Source: Ceriagrion tenellum
Lineage: Eukaryota; Arthropoda; Insecta; Odonata; Coenagrionidae
Direction of reading: 5' to 3'
Assembly: GCA_963169105.1 (NCBI GenBank)
Contig: OY720633.1
Span: 39,138,795-39,202,794, forward strand
DNA: 64,000 nt
Below are positions 47,109-55,849 of the stretch, in pieces; position 1 is the stretch's first letter, and the number at the start of each line of letters is the position of its first letter. The notes beneath the pieces were generated by a model that was not told the DNA's origin, ran no database searches, and saw only the letters and a list, made by a program, of their open reading frames with translations. A program made the position numbers and the translations under genes.

Positions 47109-48020
47109 TCCACGTTAAGGAAAGGAGTTAGACAAGGCTGTCCTCTATCACCAATAATTTTCAATGCATACATCCAAGAAGCAATCGATAAAATAAGGGA
47201 AAATGTTCGTGTAAGAACCAAAGTAAATGGGAAGAAAATAGATATGTTACGATATGCTGATGGTATTGCCATAGTTGCAGAAAAGAAAGAAGATTTAGAA
47301 ATTATACTTAACGAGATGGAAAGAATTCTTAGAGACCAATATGGAATGAGGATAAATAAGCAAAAGACTAAAGTGATGGTATGCGGTGCTCAAAACTGCT
47401 GTGAACCTGTAAGGATAAGAATATATGATGACGAACTAGGACAAGCTACAGAATGCAGCTACTTGGGAAGTAAGATAACAGAAGATGGAAGGAGTAAACG
47501 AGAAATTGTGAATAAAATGCAACTAGCAAAAATAGCTTTCAATGATAAAAAGACTCTACTGACTTGTAAAAATGTTAGTTTGGAAGTAAGAAAGAGGGTT
47601 ATGAAAGCTTATGTTTGGAGTGTGGCCCTTTACGGGTGTGAAAGTTGGACTATCGGGAAACATGAAAAGAATATACTAGAGGCCCTAGAAATGTGGTGTT
47701 ATCGAAGGATGCAGAAAATCAGCTGGCGAGACAGAATCACCAATGAGGAAGTGCTGAGAAGAGTACAAGAAAATAGAAGTCTCTGGAGACAGATACAGAC
47801 AAGGAGACTTAAACTAATGGGTCACATTCTACGATGCAATGATTTTATAAAATTAATAGCTGAAGGTTTTATTGAGGGGAAAAATCGTAGAGGACGTCCT
47901 AGATTAAGCTATATGAAGCAGATCATCAATGACTCTGGATGTGTCTCATATGGTGAAATGAAGAGGAAAGCTGAGCAAAGAGCGGAATGGTGTGCTATTG
48001 CCAACCAACCCATGGGTTGA
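47109..48020 (+). pseudogene. LINE ORF2 fragment: RT motif B to C terminus, YADG mutant
   Basis: Open for about 300 codons up to the TGA at 48018-48020. It begins with KGVRQGCPLSPIIFNAYIQE (motif B), then MLRYADGIAIVAEKKEDLE (motif C, 47253-47264), INKQKTKVMVCG (motif D), YLGSKITEDGR, SVALYGCESWTIGK, EMWCYRRMQKISWRDRITNE and GHILRC then RRGRPRLSY. It is the palm/thumb and C-terminal part of a non-LTR reverse transcriptase; motifs 0-A and the endonuclease are missing (5' truncation). The catalytic YADD is YADG (GGT for GAT at 47262-47264), which should abolish polymerase activity. The reading frame is otherwise unbroken, so the insertion is relatively recent. Confidence 0.85.
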
Positions 48021-48043
48021 TAACCGAAGAAGAAGAAGAGTGA

Positions 48044-48118
48044 GGAGCCACCAGGGTCTTCGTCGAATATTAGGAGGGCAAGAGTAAGAAGGTAAAGGAT
48101 AAGGGTAAGAGGGATAAG
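48044..48118. repeat. Older repeat, left part (interrupted by LINE)
   Basis: CCAGGGTCTTCGTCGAATAT and GGGCAAGAGTAAGAAGGT match 52492-52540. The repeat resumes at 50002 after the LINE. Confidence 0.75.
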
Positions 48119-48125
48119 TAAGATA

Positions 48126-49994
48126 AGATAAGATAAAGTTTATTTACTCTGGGACCACATAATCCCATGGAGCACAAGTACATGGCATTTGCATTTGTTT
48201 ATATTTAAAGCTGCTGATAAGATTTACAAACAACGTAAAGTAATAAAGTACTTGCTACATAATGATATGCAGGAGACATAATATTAGAGGTTGGTATTGT
48301 CTCTGGAAAAATTACATAAAAAGATTAAAGGCATAACACTTACAATGCTTTGTATAAACAGCCACTAATATTACACAGTTTACAACAAATAAAACAAAGA
48401 AATAAGTAAATGTTACATTTTATATTCTAATATTTAGAACATAAATACTCTTTCAGAGCTCTCTTGAATGCATACACTGATGTCAACGTCTTTATATTCT
48501 GAGGAAGAGAATTCCACAATTTACACGATGATACATAAAATGATTTATTATAAGTAGTTGTTCTATGGCATGGTATTATTAAGTTCGAATTATTTCTATT
48601 CATTCGCTTTTTTTGTCCTTATTATATACATATTGGTCATATAAATACAATGGAATCTTTACATTTAATAATTTAAAAATAAATACACCCATTTGCAGCA
48701 TACGTCTTTCTTCAATTTTTAACCAATTTAACATCTCATAATACGGGCTAACATGTTCATCGCGTGAGATATCATATATATATCGCATACAACAATTCTG
48801 TAATCTTGTAGAATGGCGATTTGTTCTTTTGATATATTCGTGAACACCAGCGAGCAGTAATCTATGTGTGGTAAAACTAAAGAGGTTACCAGCTTTTGGC
48901 TTAGCGGAAAAGGTACTAGGTGTCTGAATTGCTTCAGCTAATAAAGTGTTTTCAAAACTTTATTAGAAATACTATGCACATGTGAGTTCCAAGTCAAGGT
49001 TCTATTTATAACAAGACCGAGATCATTCACTTCATCAACATAATCAAGTTGTACTCCTTCAACAGTTATTTTAGGGAGGCAATCAAAGTCAAGAGAGTTT
49101 ATAAATGAAGGACTTCCTATTATTATTGGTTTCGTTTTTTGAGAGTTAAGTTTTAGGTCGTTGGCCGATGCCCATGCACATATAGCGTGAATATCATTAT
49201 TAAGCAATGAAACTGTTTCTTCCATGCAATTACAATAACATTCTAGATAAACTTGTAGGTCATCCGCGTAAAAATGGTACTGACAGGTGCGAATCACATT
49301 TGATAATTCATGGACATAAATATTAAATAACAATGGCCCTAGAATGGACCCTTAAGGTACTCCGCTAGGCAATGGGGATGGATCAGAACAAACGCCTTCC
49401 AAACCCCTCACCGCCTGTTGGCGATCAGAGAGGTATGATTTAAACCATACTAGGACGGCATTAGAGCACTTCAGCTTGCGTAATCGTGCCAAGAGAATGT
49501 CGTGATTTACACAGTTAAAAGCTTTGCTAAAGTCAAATAGAACGAGTATGACTATTTTTCTATTATCTATAGCATGACGAATATCATCAGTAATTTTGAT
49601 TAGTGCGGACTGCGTGCTATGATCTTTGCGAAAACCTGATTGATAATTATCTAAAAAGTTATTGCGAGAAAGGTGCTCTATGGTGTGATTAAAGACAAAT
49701 CTCTCGAGAGGTTTGGATAGGGCGCATAATATGGATATGGGGCGATAATGAGACATATCTGTTGGGTTAGAATTGTTCTGTATAGGTCTAATAAGGGCAA
49801 ATTTCCATAATGCGGGAAAAGTAGAATAATTCAGGGAACAATTGTAAATATTTAATATCATAGGTAATGCAAGCGGAAGAATCATTTTAATAAATTTTAC
49901 ACTAATGCCATCAATACCAGATGCGTTAGACTTCATCATTGATATATATTTAAGTGGTAGTTCGGGGGTAAAATGAGGAAAAATAACAACTCGC
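48126..49994 (-). mobile_element. 5'-truncated LINE with target-site duplication
   Basis: An 1869-bp minus-strand insertion bounded by TAAGATA on both sides (48119-48125 and 49995-50001). The flanks join to recreate the uninterrupted repeat at 52482-52610. The 3' end (low-coordinate side) carries a (TAAGA)-type tail continuous with the duplication, as for target-primed insertion. It contains most of a reverse transcriptase and a 3' untranslated part (48126-48600). Confidence 0.85.
48600..49939 (-). pseudogene. LINE reverse transcriptase (CR1/Jockey-like), several disabling mutations
   Basis: Frame 49939-49352: SNASGIDGISVKFIKMILP, HYRPISILCALSKPLERFVF, NYQSGFRKDHSTQSALIKI (motif 0-1), ILVLFDFSKAFNCVNHDIL (motif A) and ending LPSGVP. 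The next codon is TAA (49354-49352) where the family has Q (SGVPQGS). The frame then continues GSILGPLLFNIYVHEL, YHFYADDLQVYL (intact YADD) and KLNSQKTKPIIIG to a TAG at 48940-48938. A frameshifted C terminus (48788-48600) reads CMRYIYDISRDEHVSPYYEM-like. Homology starts at the 5' truncation point, with FPHFTPELPLKYIS before the first ATG. It is clearly a former RT, now inactive. Confidence 0.85.
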
Positions 49995-50001
49995 TAAGAT
50001 A

Positions 50002-50046
50002 GGGATAAGGACGGAGAGGACCATGGGAGCGATTTGGTGGTTGGTA
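50002..50046. repeat. Older repeat, right part
   Basis: GGGATAAGGACGGAGAGGACC followed by GGAGCGATTTGGTGGTTGG continues the repeat begun at 48044 and matches 52555-52597. Confidence 0.75.
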
Positions 50047-50628
50047 AGGTGCGTTTACACTGCCACCGGACTTTGTCCCGGGACAGGTCCCAGGACTTGT
50101 CCGAGATGTTCACTGAACTGTTCCTCAGACATTTTGGGAAATATTTGTCCTGAAACTTGTCCCGAGACTGAGTTCACTGTCCACCGCAGATATGGTTGGA
50201 TTTTTCGCGGGACACTGGACACAGTGTACTTTTATGCGTACGATTACAGAATGTGCTCAATCCAATCAGTAAATTGCTTTCGTAGCTCATATTTTAGATC
50301 AGTACAATGTTTTAAATTCATTTAATGTGTAGGTGAATTATTTCCTTGCGACACTACTACAGAGTCTAGGTCAAATTTTAACTCAATACAATGTCTTAAC
50401 TTCATTAAATGGGAAAGCACATTGTTTCCTTGCGACATTACTGCGGAATAACTGCCTCATCCACTTTCTCCTTGAAGCTCCCGAAAATATCCCGAACAGA
50501 TGACGGCAATGTAAACGCGGGACATTGTTCTCTGAACTGTTTTAGGAACAAAATCCCGCAGGATTTTGTTCTGAACTAAGTCCCGTGGAACTTAGTTCAG
50601 TGAACACAGTGACAGTGTAAACGGGGCT
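50047..50628. mobile_element. TIR MITE, 582 bp, 3-bp target duplication
   Basis: Ends AGGTGCGTTTACACTGCCAC and, inverted, AGCCCCGTTTACACTGTCAC. Flanked by GTA (50044-50046 and 50629-50631). Subterminal regions carry many inverted words built from GGGAC, TTCACTGAACT and AACTTAGTTCAG. The 3-bp duplication suggests PIF/Harbinger-like, but I could not confirm it from a transposase. It sits in the older repeat whose empty form is at 52590-52600. Confidence 0.75.
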
Positions 50629-50829
50629 GTAGGCGGCAGAGTGGGCTGTGTGCGTTATGGCGACCGGTCGTGTCTTCCCATTGGGGAATGTGTTATGTTA
50701 TGTATCGGAGAGTATTGAACAAAAAATAACGTAGTGATTATTCAGAGAGTTCGGCGTTATTCCTTTTGGACCGCCCGACAGTGTGTTTCCTACATACTGA
50801 TGATCATTATTAAGAATTGAAATATGTTG

Positions 50830-51085
50830 TTACAGATTACAGTGGTATGGGTATGCGATGAGAAGGGAAGAGGGGAATGTCTTGAGGGGAATGTCTTGAG
50901 GGGAATGATGGACCTGCAGGCGAATGACAAGCCATCCAGAGGAAGACTTAGGAGGAGATGGATGGATTGCATAATGGTAGACTGACTATGGAACATCTAA
51001 GGGCTCGAAGGACCGGACAGAATGGAGGAGAGTGAGGAACAGCGACCCTTAGTCTCTAGGGATTGAGCTGAAGGGAAAGAGGAAG
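50830..51085 (+). pseudogene. LINE ORF2 C-terminal fragment
   Basis: The translation in one main frame gives RWYGYAMRREEGNVLRGM, then NDKPSRGRLRRRWMDCIMVD, a stop, then DRMEESEEQRPLVSRD and a stop. It follows the 'RW.GHV.RR.......RPRGRPR.RW.D.....DR..WR....SDP' pattern ending many arthropod LINEs. A 16-bp tandem duplication (CTTGAGGGGAATGT twice, 50881-50906) inserts extra residues after NVL. Unlike the 61-kb and 56-kb families. Confidence 0.65.
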
Positions 51086-51250
51086 AAATAATGAGGGAGA
51101 ATTGATAATCAGTTCGGTATGAATAATAGATTATGAAAATCATCGGTCAGTGGGTGATCGATTCACGTTTTAGGATTAATTGGGGCCTAATATTGGATAT
51201 AATCCGTTGTCTCGGGTGTGACTTCGTGGAATCGCGAATTGCTTAGCATT

Positions 51251-51410
51251 GTAAATGATAAATAGCTTAGTTTTTCCACATAGATTTAATAGATATAAGA
51301 AGACGACCTAGGTTTCGACCTATCACCTGATAATGACGAGCTTCGTCGAAACCTAGGTCGTTTTTTTTATAAAAAATCTATATGGAAAAACTAAGTTACT
51401 TATCATTTAC
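51251..51410. mobile_element. PLE-type foldback with hammerhead (G8 to A)
   Basis: Arms GTAAATGATAAATAGCTTAG (51251) and CTAAGTTACTTATCATTTAC (to 51410), then ACGACCTAGGTTTCGAC against GTCGAAACCTAGGTCGT. On the plus strand C51327-A51333 reads CUGAUAA (G8 is A), followed by an extra U, a perfect 5-bp stem II GACGA/UCGUC, GAA, stem III ACC-UA-GGU and C51359. Stem I has only two pairs. Close relative of the foldback at 46.7 kb. Confidence 0.65.
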
Positions 51411-51855
51411 AATTGAATATCATGACTACAGCTGTATAAGCGTGGTCACTCATATTCAAGCCTTGCGAACGGGACGCGAGATGTGTTCTCTTCATTCCGC
51501 GATCGAACCTAACCTTCCACACTCCTCTTCGTCCTCCCTCCCCGCTCCCTCACTGTAGCCTTCCCTCCCACCTGCGCACAGAGTGAGTGCCAATATGACA
51601 CGCGTAAAAAGGCGGACTCACTCCCCCCGCCTCCCGAGAGAGAGAGAGAGAGATAGGTTTAGCCGTCCAATGGAAGAGCGGTGCGCACAAGAGCCGTGGC
51701 GGCGGCGGGAAAGGGCGCGAAAGTGGGAGGGGGGGGCGGCGGGAGGGGAATTGGCGCGCGAGTTGACTGGGGTGGTAGGGGAGGGGGTAAGTGGAGTGAG
51801 GGGGAGCGATAAGAGAGGGGTAGTGTTGCGACGAGTGTTTATCCGTATACAGAGG

Positions 51856-51866
51856 GAGCGCCACCT
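51856..51866 (-). promoter_or_regulatory. CTCF-like site
   Basis: The minus strand reads AGGTGGCGCTC, matching the core known for insect CTCF (AGGTGGCGC). A single match can occur by chance. Confidence 0.3.
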
Positions 51867-51948
51867 CTTGCGTTCACCTTCCCGCCTGCTGTCTGAAGCC
51901 GGCGCCATCGCCACGAGGGCGGCGCCTCTTCGCGCGCGCCACACCGCC

Positions 51949-51993
51949 ATGTTCGCGCCGGCCGGCACTACGCGGCCGGGCGCCTCTCCGCCG
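51949..51993 (+). CDS. Candidate first coding exon (speculative)
   Basis: ATG at 51949 in context CACCGCCATGT opens 15 codons (MFAPAGTTRPGASPP) ending exactly before GTAAAT at 51994, a good splice-donor sequence with the intron in phase 0. It lies at the CpG peak of the window. No downstream exon can be seen in the following 12 kb, which is repeat-rich, so this stays a hypothesis. Confidence 0.15.
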
Positions 51994-52038
51994 GTAAATA
52001 CGAAGGAGAGAGCGACCGACCGCAAGCAACCTCTACAC

Positions 52039-52277
52039 CAGGGGTGGCCAACCAAAATGATCTTGCGGGCCACTTTGGAAATGCATCATAACTCCGCGGG
52101 CCGTATATAAAATTATATATCCCCATATTAGATTTAGACCCACTATATACATTTTTTTGAGTGAAAAATGGAAACATAATGAGTTATTATTAATGTGTTT
52201 AAGTTATTGTATTGAAATGTGATTAATCTCGCGGGCAGGAAAAATGTTCATGGCGGGCCGCGGGTTGGCCACCCATG
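52039..52277. mobile_element. hAT-type MITE, 239 bp, with 8-bp target duplication
   Basis: Ends CAGGGGTGGCCAACC and GGTTGGCCACCCATG are inverted repeats. The perfect 8-bp duplication CTCTACAC flanks it (52031-52038 and 52278-52285). The CAGGGGTG-type terminus and 8-bp duplication are diagnostic of hAT elements. The interior has GCGGGCC words near both ends and no transposase. Confidence 0.9.
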
Positions 52278-52356
52278 CTCTACACCTTACTCTTCAAGCA
52301 CGCCGAGGTGGCCGGGCAGAGGCACAGCCAAGGGGGAGGGGCGAAGTAAGCCCTGA

Positions 52357-52448
52357 GAGGCGTTTTTGACATTTAAAAAATCATTTTTCAACCTTGTTAG
52401 CCTATTAGATGTGGGAAAGTAACCAGAGAATCAAATATCACAAAAGAC
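52357..52448. repeat. Tandem repeat unit, copy 1
   Basis: Begins GAGGCGTTTTTGACATTTAA, contains AATCATTTTTCAACCTTGTT and a GGGAAAGTAACCAGAGAATC block. Repeated at 52606-52698, about 249 bp further on. Confidence 0.7.
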
Positions 52449-52481
52449 TACTACGGAATCTTTCCACTCTATATGTGAGGA

Positions 52482-52610
52482 GGCTCCAGGGTATTCGTCG
52501 AATATTAGGAGGATAAGAGTAAGAAGGTTAAGGGAAATAGAGATAAGTAAGATAGGGATAAGGACGGAGAGGACCTTGGAAGCGATGTGGTAATTGGGAG
52601 GCAGGAGGCA
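52482..52610. repeat. Uninterrupted copy of the 48.0/50.0-kb repeat
   Basis: Contains in one piece the sequence split at 48044-48118 and 50002-50046: TATTCGTCGAATATTAGGAG, AGATAAGTAAGATAGGGATA, GGACGGAGAGGACC. It serves as the pre-integration site for the LINE and MITE insertions. Confidence 0.8.
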
Positions 52611-52698
52611 TTTTTGGCATTAAAAAATCATTTTTCAACCTTTTTACCTATGAGATTAGGGAAAGTAATCAGAGAATAAAAAATTACAAAAAATCATC
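52606..52698. repeat. Tandem repeat unit, copy 2
   Basis: GAGGCATTTTTGGCATTAAA, AATCATTTTTCAACCTTTTT and GGGAAAGTAATCAGAGAATA match 52357-52448 with few changes. Confidence 0.7.
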
Positions 52699-52939
52699 TG
52701 TTGTATGTAGGCAAGCAAATTACACGAGTGTTGTCACTATTATAAATGACCGCATTAAAAAAGCAAGAAAAATACAAGTATAATTTTGTTGTTATTTTCG
52801 ATTGAAGAAATGGAAATATTTTTTCTTGAACTCAACATTCAAACTGCGCGCAAATTATTTTTATGAGTATTATTTTTCACGCATGTTATGTATTTACCAA
52901 TGAAGTGCTTCAATTGACAGATCGCACCGGTGGAAGCTC

Positions 52940-53045
52940 AAACAGTAACTACACCACAGAGGCTGGGTTGTAAAATCGCTTGCCTGGCAACTCGAAGATC
53001 GCTGGGTCGAATTCCGTCTCGGAAACGAATCCAGTGTTTATTTAA
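52940..53045 (+). repeat. Possible tRNA-derived SINE head
   Basis: GGGTTGTAAAATCGCTTGCC followed by CGCTGGGTCGAATTCCG has A/B-box-like spacing. The stems are imperfect, so the call is tentative. Confidence 0.35.
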
Positions 53046-54140
53046 TGACAGTCGTAAGTATGATACTGTGGATTATCTCAGCAGTTGCAGCGTCTAAAAC
53101 ACATATTTATCTCTATGATTTTGTATTTCCTTTTTAATACAGATTTCCTACACCCACTATATGATTACCATCGTCAATGATGGAAGTTTTAGGCGCATTA
53201 TTATGAATGGGAACTCAAAGGCGTTAGTACAAATCATGCCATGAGATCGACGCTGTGCTTCTCTTAGTATTCAGTTGCCAGGATAGACTGTACCTTATAT
53301 AACCTTACCAGTTCGAGGAACGATAACCTGAAGCGACTGTTACAATTCAACGTTATTGTTAGCATGTTTTTATCCATTTAGCCATATCGGATATCAAAAA
53401 AGTGTGTTAGGCAGGTCAATATGATCATTCCACAGTATACCAGTCACTAACTTTTCAATATGAATTTTGCACTCTTTGGTGATGATGATTTCTTTGCCTG
53501 ATGATTGATAACCTGCATCACCGGTTCTCAAACCGCTAATCGCCACTAACGCCACAATAATCAAACCTAGGATATCGTAGAGAAGGAAAAATGCTATTGA
53601 CATTTTGTGGAAAATTTTGTACGTAACAATGTCATAATTATATTTCTTTTTGAGATTCTCAAGGTCGTGCCACCTCCAGGAGACCTGAAAAATATTGAGC
53701 TCTACATTTGCTCAATTTATTTTATAAACTTCCTCGATATATTCAAAATTCCTGATTCAATGATACGTGCCACAGGTAAGGAAAAACATGCTCTACATGT
53801 AAATATGCCCTTCGCTCAACTTGCACTCCCCAATTATTTTATAGTAAGGTATGCCTCCAATCAAATTAGGTTTTATAGACCACTTCTACACAGCTCTTCT
53901 CCCTTCAAACACTCCGCTCCTTTGGTTGTCGCTCTCGTTGTCTCCTCATAAGTCTTTACTCTCCTTCTTAAACCCATCTCAAATGCTCCTAATTTTCCCT
54001 CCTGAGATCTGCTTCCCTAGATGTCCTTCCCTATAACGCGCCATTGTCGTGTAGTGTCTCCAAAAACATCTTTCACCCACGTTAGTACCCCCACAGATTT
54101 CCCCGGCAAGCCACTATTTAAAACACTCCAAATATAAACA
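53046..54140. other. No recognised gene
   Basis: A 114-residue frame at 53607-53951 (plus) has no recognisable domain. AT-rich otherwise. Confidence 0.4.
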
Positions 54141-54372
54141 AATTATTTTTTTCTTCAAATGAAAAGCACTAGATGTTGTACTGTCCACTATTTTCAATAC
54201 ATAACACTAATAATAATAATTAAATTTTAATACATGCATAATACATAACATAACAGGTGCACTATACCTGATGATGGCCAATATGCGCCGATACACGTGT
54301 TGCTAATTATTATTTATTAAAAATAGTTGACAGTACAACACCTAGTGCTCTTCATTTTAATAATTCATTTCC
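54141..54372. mobile_element. PLE-type foldback with hammerhead relic
   Basis: AAGCACTAGATGTTGTACTG (54164) faces CAGTACAACACCTAGTGCT, and CACTATTTTCAATAC is matched inversely by AAAATAGTTG on the right. Plus strand: CUGAUGA intact (54268-54274), extra U, stem II GGC/GCC, then GAUAC (A14 to U) and ACACGUGU. The A14 change predicts loss of activity. Confidence 0.6.
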
Positions 54373-54782
54373 AAAATATCTCGCCAGAAACTGTTAACTT
54401 TATTTTTTCTTATATTAAAAATGTAGAGAATTCAGAAGTACCCCATCATAACGATGAGTGAACATGCTCAATTCTCTCTATTTGGTCGTAGTTTCTACAC
54501 CCCCCGCATTTCGCAAATTTTTTCTCTCGCGCCTCAGATATTTGGGGCCTTGTCATCGCTGTGTTCAATATACGATGCTATGATTATGAAACATAAAGTA
54601 ATATATTTTTCAACTCTTGGAAATTAGTGACGCACTCAAATGAAACCTCTTCATAGTTGACAGAGTTTCATTTAACGCAATATTTGTATTATTTGATGAT
54701 TAATAGACTTACATGGAGTACTAAACCTCTCAGGCATCCATTTCTTCACTGGATTAAGTGGTGCATTGTGTTATAATCAAAC
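54373..54782. other. No recognised gene
   Basis: AT-rich sequence without supported features. Confidence 0.4.
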
Positions 54783-54965
54783 TCTTCGGCGACGCATTCG
54801 TGCTTAGCGAATGGTACTTCTATACGGACTGCGTACGAGCTATTCCGGGATTGTGAGTTCGACCCTCACCAGGGTAATATTTTTATAACTAATGCAGCGT
54901 CACACTGACAAAAGAAATACTGTAACGATTCCCCTCTGTACTCTACCCCATTTTTCCAATTCCCT
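54783..54965 (+). repeat. SINE derived from unspliced tRNA-Ile(UAU), copy 1
   Basis: The head 54783-54876 follows the gene at 43460-43549 through the D arm (CTTAGCGAATGG), anticodon region (GGTACTTCTATACGGACTGC), the intron end (GTACGAGCTA), and T arm (TTGTGAGTTCGACCCTCACC). Intron-equivalent sequence is kept. The body (TAATATTTTTATAACTAATG onwards, to about 54965) is shared with copy 2 at 55216. It lacks a decodable structure. Confidence 0.7.
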
Positions 54966-55034
54966 CCCCTTTCATAACCGGTGTACTAACACCCCCTGCA
55001 ACATACCTCTGCGGCAGCTCGGAGGTTGGTATTT
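54966..55034 (+). mobile_element. LINE 3'-end-like tail joined to SINE copy 1
   Basis: GTACTAACACCCCCTGCAAC, then GCGGCAGCTCGGAGG and a TAGAT-like end resemble the tails at 57120-57176 and 58337-58393. It may be the SINE's own 3' end copied from its partner LINE. Confidence 0.5.
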
Positions 55035-55215
55035 AGATTTACATCTACAACTACCCTGCGAGCCACCACCTAGGCGTGTGGCAGGGGATATTAGGACACC
55101 AGCCGGGTAAATATGTGAGGGATAAGGTTTTGGGAGGTGAAATGGTGACGTGTATTATGGGAGTGAATTTTGTGGAGTTTAGTTTTTATTGTGGTCACTT
55201 ATTGTGCGCGGAAAG
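55035..55215 (-). mobile_element. LINE 3' end (56.5-kb family)
   Basis: The minus strand runs from GCGCACAATAAGTGACCACA through TACACGTCACCATTT to CCCCTGCCACACGCC and ends in TAGATGTAAATC. It is collinear with 57015-57176. Its end abuts the preceding tail head to head. Confidence 0.65.
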
Positions 55216-55390
55216 AACGGTACTTCTATACGGACAGCATACGAGCAATTACGTGATTGAAAGTTTGAGCCTCACCGGGTCAATATTTTCATAACTAATG
55301 CCGCGTGACGGTAACATAAGAAATACTTATACGATTTCCCTCCGTACTCTCCACCTTTTTTCCTACTCCCACCCCTTAGACGAGAGTCAT
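55216..55390 (+). repeat. SINE derived from unspliced tRNA-Ile(UAU), copy 2
   Basis: 5'-truncated within the anticodon arm: AACGGTACTTCTATACGGAC, then the intron-like AGCATACGAGC, then TGAAAGTTTGAGCCTCACCG. The body TCAATATTTTCATAACTAAT to CCACCCCTTAGACG matches copy 1. Confidence 0.7.
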
Positions 55391-55634
55391 ATGTACTACG
55401 GTCGCCCTATAACTTAACCCGCAAACTTATAGTGTATTATGAGTGTTTAAATAACCTTTGCTTCTCTTTTTAACAAGATTCTATAGGATAATTTCAATGA
55501 AGGGCAGCTTAAGTCGACACACTCCGAAATACTCTCATGACGCCACAACCTCTGGATATCTGCAAGGAAATTTTAGCAAGATATGAAATCCAAACACTCA
55601 ACGGGAATTGAATAAATTTGAAAAAAACTATAGC

Positions 55635-55700
55635 TAAAAATTATTTTGCCGGAATGGGATTCAAACCCAGAACCTGAGTGTTATGCGACTGTTTTTTTTC
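55635..55700 (-). repeat. tRNA-derived SINE scrap
   Basis: Minus strand CAGGTTCTGGGTTTGAATCCC has a strong B box. The A-box side is lost. Confidence 0.4.
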
Positions 55701-55849
55701 GCTTCGAAGCGGAACGAAGTATACGCGGTGCGTTCTTTATACTGAACCCATCTTACTCGAAGGAGTAAGTGAACCGGGGTGTAAATTTCCCTCTTCGCGT
55801 AAACAAGGACCCCGCGCCAACGCAGGTATACTCTACGCGAGAATTATGA

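Larger units (their letters stand above)
51440..52030 (+). promoter_or_regulatory. GC/CpG-rich segment, possible promoter or 5' exon region
   Basis: 51840-52010 is far richer in CpG than the rest of the window (CGCGCGCGCC, GCGCCGGCCGGC, CGCGGCCGGGCGCC). A purine-rich tract with (GA)n at 51632-51651 precedes it. It contains a CTCF-like word and an ATG followed by an in-frame open stretch ending at a consensus donor. This is the only place where a host gene start looks plausible. Confidence 0.35.
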
